In this document: positions 30,156 through 35,518 of the stretch, one piece after another
Position numbering within the stretch: the stretch's first letter is position 1
Layout of the letters: every line of letters starts with the position of its first letter
Assembly: GCA_045604965.1 (NCBI GenBank)
Contig: JAZUPB010000034.1
Coordinates: 1 to 35,518, forward strand
Source of the DNA: JAISGQ01 sp045604965
Lineage (GTDB): Bacteria > Bacillota > Clostridia > Oscillospirales > Acutalibacteraceae
Length of the DNA: 35,518 bases
Direction of reading: 5' to 3'
Notes under the pieces: model-generated
What the model was told of the DNA's origin: nothing
Seen by the model: only the letters and a program-made list of their open reading frames with translations
The model's database searches: none
Translations under genes and position numbers: made by a program

Positions 30156-31505
30156 ATGAATAATACACCATCAGAAAATATGGAAAAAAAGCTTGGAAAG
30201 GCTTCGTCTGAGTCTCAAAGACCAAATGCTCAAATTTTTGCACCTCCCCCAAGAAAACCCACCTCTTCCCCCGATAAAAAAACTCCTGCTTCGCAGGAGA
30301 ACAGACCTGTTCAGAAAAACACAGGTTCATCTACAACGAAACAGCCTGTAAAACCTGCACCTAAAAACGGTGATCATTCACCGAAGCCTGTACAGCAAAC
30401 CACACGCAGAGTTGTTTCTCCATCATCCGGAACAAAGTCTGATTCTGATAAGCTTCTTTCCTCCAGAGAAGGAACCAAGTCACAGAGTACATCTGTAAAG
30501 CCACGTTCTTCTGATAATTCAAACTCTCCGAAATCATATAGAGGTTCGTCTGTTTCTTCCGAAAAAAAGGCAGATAATCAGGGACTGTTTTCTAAGATTA
30601 GTGTGTTTCTCCGCAAAACTATTTTCTCGTCATCCTTTTATTCATCTCCCCAGGGTATGACTTTCATACTTGCGCTGCTGTTTATTACCATTGTTCTTGT
30701 TGCTGTAATCTTCCCGAGGATTAAATGTTTCTCAAATGAAATACAAATTGATGAATCGCTTTATTCAGATACGTTTATTTCAACGGAATCAGAAACAGAT
30801 TTCGAGAAATACAGTAAAAAATATTTTAATAAAGATGATTCAAACGATGATGTAACAAAAATTCAATATGCTCTTTATAATCTTGGGCATATTTCCGATT
30901 CCGATATATCCGGCACATTTGACGACAAAACAATTGCTGCTGTTGAGGATTTCCTTACTTCTCATAATTTTAATGATTTCAATGCATATCAGTACGGAAC
31001 ATTTGAGCTTATCATCCTTGCGTCAGACATTAAGTATTCATTTCTGATCTCGTCTACAGATATATCAAATGTACCCGAAGATGAAACAGAAATTTCAACC
31101 ACAACGTCAAATCCTGTTTCCGATATGTCTTCAACGCAAAACAGCTCTGTCGTAAATGATACAACGGCAAGAAACACTTCACGATCCTCAACAACCAGAT
31201 ATCAATATTATCCAATCTGGACTACAACGAGAAACACCTCACGTTCTACATCCAGATCTGCATCAACTACTCCAAGCAGTACTTCATCTCAGTCTACAGA
31301 GGATCCTGTGCCCCCCTCTTCTACTCCTTCATCTTCGTCGGAGCCTTCCTCTGAGTCTTCCACATCTTCGACAAGTGAATCAACTACTACATCAACATCC
31401 ATATCAACAACCACCTCGACAACCACCACAACTACCACAACCACTACAACTACAACAGCTCCGCCGCCTCCCGCTCCGGATCCTTCAGAATCAGTTGTAA
31501 TGTAA
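30156..31505 (+). CDS. Single-pass protein with PG-binding-like domain and Thr/Ser/Pro-rich tail
   Basis: The 449-residue protein has a four-part layout. Residues 1-150 are disordered, basic and rich in Ser, Pro and Lys. One membrane helix spans 168-187. Residues 230-285 resemble a PG_binding_1 domain (VTKIQYALYNLGHISDSD, then GTFDDKTIAAVEDFLTSH). Residues 305-449 are almost only Ser, Thr and Pro, with 13 threonines in a row (422-434), APPPPAPDP, and a repeat T-x-RNTSRS at 337-344 and 358-364. With a cytoplasmic N-terminus the tail is outside, like a wall-spanning, possibly O-glycosylated stalk. It has no LPXTG. It lies 42 bases after the BY-kinase gene, which may control it or phosphorylate its N-terminus; that is an inference. 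Confidence 0.82.
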   Translation: MNNTPSENMEKKLGKASSESQRPNAQIFAPPPRKPTSSPDKKTPASQENRPVQKNTGSSTTKQPVKPAPKNGDHSPKPVQQTTRRVVSPSSGTKSDSDKLLSSREGTKSQSTSVKPRSSDNSNSPKSYRGSSVSSEKKADNQGLFSKISVFLRKTIFSSSFYSSPQGMTFILALLFITIVLVAVIFPRIKCFSNEIQIDESLYSDTFISTESETDFEKYSKKYFNKDDSNDDVTKIQYALYNLGHISDSDISGTFDDKTIAAVEDFLTSHNFNDFNAYQYGTFELIILASDIKYSFLISSTDISNVPEDETEISTTTSNPVSDMSSTQNSSVVNDTTARNTSRSSTTRYQYYPIWTTTRNTSRSTSRSASTTPSSTSSQSTEDPVPPSSTPSSSSEPSSESSTSSTSESTTTSTSISTTTSTTTTTTTTTTTTTAPPPPAPDPSESVVM

Positions 31506-31507
31506 AT

Positions 31508-31550
31508 AAAAAAACACATCCGCACTTTTTTGGTGCGGATGTGTTTTTTT
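31508..31550. terminator. Strong bidirectional terminator
   Basis: Perfect 18-base arms (31508-31525 and 31533-31550), core ACACATCCGCAC/GTGCGGATGTGT, a seven-base loop, A run on the left and T run on the right. It ends both the BY-kinase operon and the convergent ABC permease operon, whose last codon overlaps its right edge. Confidence 0.92.
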
Positions 31551-33633
31551 ATTTTTCTATCAATCCCTTAAGCTCAGCAGCCGGAACCAGGATTATTCCG
31601 TTTGCACTGTATTCATTTTCGGTGTTTACAGGCAAATCAAAATTATATGTAATCATATATATTTCTTCTGACGGATCGACTTCGGTATTTCTGCAATTAT
31701 CAACTACTTTCAGCATTTCAACTGCAGCTTTATTATCCTTTTCATTCTCTTCTGATTTGTCATAATAAAGCGATTCACAATATTGATTTTTGGAATCACA
31801 GTATGTGATATAAATGTACGCGTATTCGTACTGCTCGTACATTTCAGCAAGACTCTTATCCTCAAGCTGCATATTATAATATTTGTTGATGTTCTCAACG
31901 CAGTACGCCATTGTCTTTGGAACAAGGGGACCTATGTTAAAGCCTATTGTCCAGTTGTCGTCGTTGCTGCTGTAAATCGAAAGTCTGAGCAGGCTATTTT
32001 CCTCGTTGACATATTCGTACTTTTTATACTCTTCATCTGACATTTCGGATATCTCAGCACGCAGAATACTGTATAACTCATCAAAATTAAATGCGCCTTC
32101 AGATACTCCGTTAAGAGAATAGTATATTTTATCTTTTTTCAGCTCGTCAATTCCGGGGAGACGGCGCACTATTTCAAAGTATTCTTCATTTGAATACATA
32201 TCCTCAACAAGCTTCATTTCTGCCAGTTCTGACATATATACAAAACGCCTATACTTTCTTCCGTCTTTCATATTAAACACAACAGATGTCTTCTGAAGTC
32301 CGTACAGATCATTTCTGTAACCGCTGTTTATTGTCTGTATATTGTTATCCAGTGTGTCGCAGAGTGTTTTTATAATTGATTCATCAGTAAACTTAAATGC
32401 ATTTATCTCATCCTTATAGTAATTTTCTAATGCTTCTTCATCAATTACAGAAACAGAGCTTACATTTGATGTATTGATTTCCTTTGAAAGAGCTATTTTA
32501 GCAATAGCAGCAGGTGAGAAAATAAACACAAGGTTAAGTACAGCAAGTGCTGCAAGTCCAATTCCCATTGTTCCCCTGAGAGTTACAACTCCGCGAATTT
32601 TTCTTGCTGTAATTGCCTCATACAGGAAGTATGCAACAAGTGCAATGCCGTAAAGCAATATCGTTGAGGGCAGCAATGAAATTACTCTTCTAATAATGCT
32701 TTGACCCTGAAGTGTAATAAACACCTCACCCAGCTGATAGCAGGGAATCAGACATACTACAAACGCAACCAATACGCGAATTGCACACTGTACATATTTG
32801 TTTGCACCTGCTGTTGTTGCGGCCTCACTTTTTCTTTTGCAGAAAGCCAACAAGCCAAGTGCACCGTAAATAACTCCTAACAAGATCGCATACAGAATCA
32901 CCCATATATTTTTAGCGCTTACTATACTGTCGATTGATAATACACCGCTGAAAATCAGATTAAAATCGTATTCACCGAATGATCCCAGAATCTCTTCATA
33001 TCCTCCAAGAACAGGTATGGTACCATTTGTAATTACCGAAATCAACGTCATCATAAGTCGCGGGAGGAATGCGATAATTAACGAAGCAGCCAGCTGATTG
33101 AGTATTCCTGTTGCAAGACTTACAGCCAACAGCATAATACCGTAAAGCTGTATAAAAGATGCAAGCATACCAAGCAGATACATTCCAATTTCTGCCCATA
33201 GAATTTCTGCGCCGCAAACAGCTCCAATGGCTATCTCACACACTGTATTAAGCAGTATAGGCATAAAATACCAAAAGAATATTGATGCTGAAAAACTAAG
33301 TGCAACTGACAGCCTTGATTTAGGAACTGAATGATAATAATCAGATGCACTTCTGCTGTTAAGAAAATTAAACATCATAAATGTCAGTACCGGAATAATA
33401 AAATAAACAGCAACAAATGCGATAAAATAGTTATTCCAGCTGCTGGGATCTACTTTTGGAATATATCGGTCGTCAACCATAGGTTCATATGCGTTGACAA
33501 TACTGCCAATATATGTAAAGCATTTGTATAGAGTAAGCATACCGCTTATACACAGAAAAGCTATTCCGATAGCACGAAGCTGTCTTATGCCCTCTTTGAA
33601 CAATCCAAAATTGAATATCTTATTATTTTTCAT
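31549..33633 (-). CDS. Large ABC transporter permease with C-terminal extracytoplasmic domain
   Basis: The 694-residue protein has about nine or ten hydrophobic segments in its first 400 residues and a long soluble C-terminal domain (about 405-694) that is acidic and rich in Tyr, Glu and Asp. The start KNNKIFNFGLFKEGIRQLR and the SRSASDYYHSVPKSR coupling stretch are like the ABC-2-type permeases encoded with YtrB-like ATPases and GntR regulators in clostridia. It may correspond to the DUF6449-type proteins; I am not sure. ATG 33633 has GGAGGTG directly upstream and overlaps the ATPase end by 11 bases; a longer in-frame version would cover much of that gene. The substrate is unknown; lipids, peptides or antibiotics are possible. 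Confidence 0.82.
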   Translation of the reverse strand: MKNNKIFNFGLFKEGIRQLRAIGIAFLCISGMLTLYKCFTYIGSIVNAYEPMVDDRYIPKVDPSSWNNYFIAFVAVYFIIPVLTFMMFNFLNSRSASDYYHSVPKSRLSVALSFSASIFFWYFMPILLNTVCEIAIGAVCGAEILWAEIGMYLLGMLASFIQLYGIMLLAVSLATGILNQLAASLIIAFLPRLMMTLISVITNGTIPVLGGYEEILGSFGEYDFNLIFSGVLSIDSIVSAKNIWVILYAILLGVIYGALGLLAFCKRKSEAATTAGANKYVQCAIRVLVAFVVCLIPCYQLGEVFITLQGQSIIRRVISLLPSTILLYGIALVAYFLYEAITARKIRGVVTLRGTMGIGLAALAVLNLVFIFSPAAIAKIALSKEINTSNVSSVSVIDEEALENYYKDEINAFKFTDESIIKTLCDTLDNNIQTINSGYRNDLYGLQKTSVVFNMKDGRKYRRFVYMSELAEMKLVEDMYSNEEYFEIVRRLPGIDELKKDKIYYSLNGVSEGAFNFDELYSILRAEISEMSDEEYKKYEYVNEENSLLRLSIYSSNDDNWTIGFNIGPLVPKTMAYCVENINKYYNMQLEDKSLAEMYEQYEYAYIYITYCDSKNQYCESLYYDKSEENEKDNKAAVEMLKVVDNCRNTEVDPSEEIYMITYNFDLPVNTENEYSANGIILVPAAELKGLIEK

Positions 33634-34549
33634 TCTTCTCACCTCCGGTAAGATCATCGAAGCAGTAACCAAGTGCTTCCATTTCGTATATAAAGACTTC
33701 TTCCAGTGACAAAGGCAAAACATCAAGAATAAGAGGCATAAGCATCTGCAGATTGTTTTCTGCCTCCTGTCTGTCACCGCGTACAATAGCATTCGCTACA
33801 GAGCCGTGTTTAACAAAATTGAGCACCTCACAGCCCGATGCCTTTACAAACTCTTCTCGAGAGAAATCTCTGCCGAGTGCGATCTGAATCTTGAAAAGAG
33901 AAGTTTTCAGCTTCTGAACATCAGATTCAAGAACAAGTCCACCCTTATGAAGAAGTGCAAGCTGATCACAGGTATCCTCAAGCTCACGCAGAGAATGGGA
34001 GGTAATTATTACAGTCGCCTTTCTGTCCATAACGTCTTCGACTATAATGCGCTTGACTGTGTTTCTCATAACAGGGTCAAGACCGTCAAAAGTCTCGTCA
34101 AAAAGTAGTATTTTCGGCTCACAGGCAAGTGCAAGTATTGTTGCAGCCTGTCTCTTCATACCCTTTGAAAACTGCGAAATCGGACGCTTTATATCAAGCC
34201 CCAGCAAATCTGCAAGTTCTTTGAGCCTTTCTTCATTTATATATCCCCTTGTGTTCTTATAAAGTTCAGCCATTCGCTTTATATTTGCACCGGGCAGAAA
34301 ATAGAGTTCATCAGGCACATATACAAGAGTTGACAGTGCATCGGTATTGCCGAATACTTCTTCCCCGTCAATGGTTATTGATCCACCGTCTGCTCTGTAT
34401 ACACCGGATAAAAGTCTAAGAAATGTGGATTTACCTGCTCCGTTTGAACCAACAAGACCATAAATGCATCCATCGGCTATGGTGCAGGAAAGCTCCGACA
34501 ACGCTTCTGTTTTATCAAAACGTTTTGTAAGTTTTTCAGCTTTAATCAT
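33623..34549 (-). CDS. ABC transporter ATPase, YtrB-like
   Basis: The 308-residue ATPase has Walker A GSNGAGKST (34-42), signature FSKGMKRQ, Walker B ILLFDETFDGLDP (DET replaces the usual DEP) and H-loop TSHSL. A C-terminal domain of about 90 residues (SLFKIQIALGRDFSREEFV onward) follows, as in YtrB/BcrA-like ATPases. It begins on the last base of the gntR stop (TAATG), so it is translationally coupled to the regulator, and it overlaps the permease gene. The set is a typical self-regulated envelope-stress or drug-responsive ABC operon; the inducer cannot be read from the sequence. Confidence 0.9.
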   Translation of the reverse strand: MIKAEKLTKRFDKTEALSELSCTIADGCIYGLVGSNGAGKSTFLRLLSGVYRADGGSITIDGEEVFGNTDALSTLVYVPDELYFLPGANIKRMAELYKNTRGYINEERLKELADLLGLDIKRPISQFSKGMKRQAATILALACEPKILLFDETFDGLDPVMRNTVKRIIVEDVMDRKATVIITSHSLRELEDTCDQLALLHKGGLVLESDVQKLKTSLFKIQIALGRDFSREEFVKASGCEVLNFVKHGSVANAIVRGDRQEAENNLQMLMPLILDVLPLSLEEVFIYEMEALGYCFDDLTGGEKNEK

Positions 34550-34929
34550 TACTTATTTCCATCCTTTCTGCTATAGCCTCGGTCTACAGCTTCATAGATT
34601 ATGCTCTTTTCAAACCCTGCAAGTGCACATTCTGCACTAATATTTTCGATCTCCGCAAGAAGCGAACGTCTGGAATCAGAAAGCTTCTCCATTGCCTGCG
34701 GTGATATATAGCTTCCTTTTCCAGGAACTATATATATGACTCCCCTGCGTTCAAGCTCGGCATACGCCTTTTGTATTGTGTTAGGATTTACGGACAGCTC
34801 AATTGACAGCGAACGAACCGATTGCATAGGCTCGTCGGCTCTGAGCAAACCCATCATAACAAATCGCTCTGTCTGAACAACAATCTGCTCATATACCGGA
34901 ACTCGGGACTGGTTATCTATTGCGAACAT
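34549..34929 (-). CDS. GntR-family regulator, YtrA subfamily
   Basis: The 126-residue protein is a short GntR regulator of the YtrA type: an N-terminal winged helix followed by a dimerisation tail of about 50 residues, with no ligand domain. RVPVYEQIVVQTERFVMMGLL, then MQSVRSLSIELSVNPNTIQKAYAELERRGVIYIVPGKGSYIS (a wing-containing block of the family), are diagnostic. These proteins repress their own operon for an ABC transporter. ATG 34929 is chosen over 34935 because it has proper spacing from AAAGGAG. Two adjoining palindromes over the promoter are its probable operators. Confidence 0.92.
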   Translation of the reverse strand: MFAIDNQSRVPVYEQIVVQTERFVMMGLLRADEPMQSVRSLSIELSVNPNTIQKAYAELERRGVIYIVPGKGSYISPQAMEKLSDSRRSLLAEIENISAECALAGFEKSIIYEAVDRGYSRKDGNK

Positions 34930-34958
34930 CTGCATACTCCTTTCTCTGTGTTATAACC

Positions 34959-34994
34959 GTACTATTTGTATTAGTACAGTTATAGTGTAACTGT
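34959..34994. promoter_or_regulatory. Two adjoining palindromes, candidate GntR operators
   Basis: Palindrome 1 is GTACTA-N7-TAGTAC (34959-34977). Palindrome 2 is ACAGTTA-N5-TAACTGT (34976-34994). They share an edge of two bases. The second covers the -10 box of the gntR operon promoter and the first begins at the predicted start site. This placement suits repression by the adjacent YtrA-type regulator, whose relatives bind inverted repeats. Confidence 0.62.
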
Positions 34995-35012
34995 TAAAAT
35001 CGTATTTGTCAA
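34984..35012 (-). promoter_or_regulatory. Sigma-A promoter of the gntR-ABC operon
   Basis: On the minus strand: TTGACA (35012-35007), 17 bases, then TACACT (34989-34984). The predicted start is near 34977, with a leader of about 48 bases to the ATG at 34929. Confidence 0.68.
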
Positions 35013-35028
35013 TAGGAAATAAAAAAAT

Positions 35029-35060
35029 AAAACCCCAAAGGCGATTGCCTTTGGGGTTTT
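35029..35060 (-). terminator. Intrinsic terminator after tRNA-Gln
   Basis: Perfect 14-base arms AAAACCCCAAAGGC/GCCTTTGGGGTTTT with a four-base loop, followed on the minus strand by ATTTTTTTATTT. It begins at the CCA end of the tRNA. Confidence 0.9.
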
Positions 35061-35133
35061 GGCTGCGGAACTAGGATTTGAACCCAGACAAACAGAGTCA
35101 GAGTCTGCCGTGCTACCATTACACAATTCCGCA
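35060..35133 (-). tRNA. tRNA-Gln (anticodon CTG)
   Basis: The 74-base minus-strand tRNA folds fully: acceptor arms TGCGGAA/TTCCGCA, a D arm with TAATGGTA, anticodon stem GCAGA/TCTGT with loop CTCTGAC (T33, anticodon CTG, reading CAG), a four-base variable loop, and T arm CTGGG/CCTAG with loop TTCAAAT. The U1-A72 pair and G73 are identity features of glutamine tRNAs. The CCA end is encoded. It has its own promoter and terminator. Confidence 0.95.
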
Positions 35134-35146
35134 ACGAACAAAACTT

Positions 35147-35174
35147 ATTATATACACAATTCTCCGTTTGTCAA
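35147..35174 (-). promoter_or_regulatory. Promoter of tRNA-Gln
   Basis: On the minus strand: perfect TTGACA (35174-35169), a 16-base spacer, and perfect TATAAT (35152-35147). The predicted start lies about seven bases before the tRNA, as expected for a stable-RNA promoter. Confidence 0.82.
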
Positions 35175-35192
35175 TAGTTATTTCAAAAATTT

Positions 35193-35518
35193 TTACAGTA
35201 AATTTTTTCTCAGTTCCTCTGCGCTCTTCGGTGAAAGATATGCAGGAGGAATATCAAAGACTGTCATACAGCCCTTTCTGCCCTCAGCGCTCATTCTGTA
35301 TATTGCTCTTGCATAGGCAACAAGTGCACAGGCAGTAAATTCAGGGTTGGAATCGAGCTTGAGGCTGTATTCGATAACTGCGTTGTTTTCGTTGTTCCAG
35401 CCTGTCTTTCCGCTTCTTATCACCATACCGCCGTGAGGAATACCGCTGTGGTTTGCGCGCAGCTCATCCATGGAAATAAAGTGCACAGTGGTATCGTAAT
35501 CTGCAAAATAGTTGGGCA
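35193..35518 (-). CDS. ddh: meso-diaminopimelate D-dehydrogenase, 3' part
   Basis: About 107 C-terminal residues of Ddh are present; the gene continues beyond the right edge. Ddh is an NADPH enzyme that makes meso-diaminopimelate directly from tetrahydrodipicolinate, for lysine and peptidoglycan. Visible family blocks are FADYDTTVHFIS, ANHSGIPHGGMVIRSGKTG (substrate-binding loop), SLKLDSNPEFTACALVAYAR and a C-terminal YLSPKSAEELR. The remaining window shows no stop or frameshift. Its presence suggests a lysine/DAP route typical of many clostridia and bacilli. Confidence 0.93.
   Translation of the reverse strand, partial: PNYFADYDTTVHFISMDELRANHSGIPHGGMVIRSGKTGWNNENNAVIEYSLKLDSNPEFTACALVAYARAIYRMSAEGRKGCMTVFDIPPAYLSPKSAEELRKNLL

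Noticed and set aside
30156..31505. Sortase (LPXTG) or signal-peptide secreted protein
   Set aside because: No LPXTG-type motif is present, and the only hydrophobic helix is at residues 168-187 after a long basic region, so it is a type II single-pass protein.
31289..31525. Minus-strand frame with long Val and Asp/Glu runs
   Set aside because: It is only the complement of the Thr/Ser codon tract of the mucin-like protein.
33634..33792. N-terminal extension of the large permease by 53 residues
   Set aside because: It would lie within the ATPase gene, lacks family similarity, and the ATG at 33633 has GGAGGTG just upstream.
35059..35316. Small plus-strand frames across the tRNA and ddh end
   Set aside because: They cover a tRNA and the antisense of ddh; no ribosome-binding site.

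Overview
The window looks like chromosomal DNA of an endospore-forming, low-to-moderate GC member of the Clostridia, most like gut Ruminococcaceae/Oscillospiraceae. The reasons are a YpeB germination protein, a SpoVB-type flippase, meso-diaminopimelate dehydrogenase, Gram-positive ECF transporter parts, frequent TTG/GTG starts, strong AGGAGG ribosome-binding sites and sigma-A promoters with extended -10 boxes. The genus is an inference. I see no phage, insertion sequence, CRISPR array or rRNA.

Left part (1-9307): the 5' end of rplS with a structured leader, and trmO, both on the minus strand. Next on the plus strand come an unknown protein, a DUF554 membrane protein with ispF, and a run of DUF3343 protein, cysteine-desulfurase-like enzyme and mnmM that looks like a sulfur/tRNA-wobble module. 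A minus-strand SpoVB-like flippase runs 140 bases into mnmM. Then metY, a SAM methyltransferase and a HEAT-like gene broken by a frameshift and a stop codon.

Middle minus-strand operon (15047 to 9321, seven tightly packed genes): ATP-grasp-like protein, EcfA2, EcfT, PHP phosphatase, HAD phosphatase, ANT(6)-like nucleotidyltransferase and DUF5680 protein. EcfA1 and any S component are missing from the cluster. A perfect 13-base tandem repeat lies upstream. ypeB sits alone further upstream.

Plus-strand block (16676-31550): (i) an amidohydrolase followed by an ABC system with the layout of gliding-motility GldA-GldF-GldG plus a DUF4340 protein; (ii) a sodium:solute symporter; (iii) paaK-iorA-iorB-ACT, a ferredoxin-linked aryl-pyruvate oxidation module; (iv) a BY-kinase/Wzz fusion with a Gly-to-Cys change in its P-loop, followed by a single-pass protein with a peptidoglycan-binding-like domain and a mucin-like Ser/Thr/Pro tail, with no glycosyltransferases next to them.

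Right end (minus strand): a YtrA-type GntR regulator, ABC ATPase and large permease behind a promoter covered by two adjoining palindromes; tRNA-Gln(CTG) with its own promoter and terminator; and the 3' part of ddh. The best candidates for undescribed biology are the orphan BY-kinase/mucin-like pair, the amidohydrolase-Gld-like operon and the EcfA1-less ECF operon.
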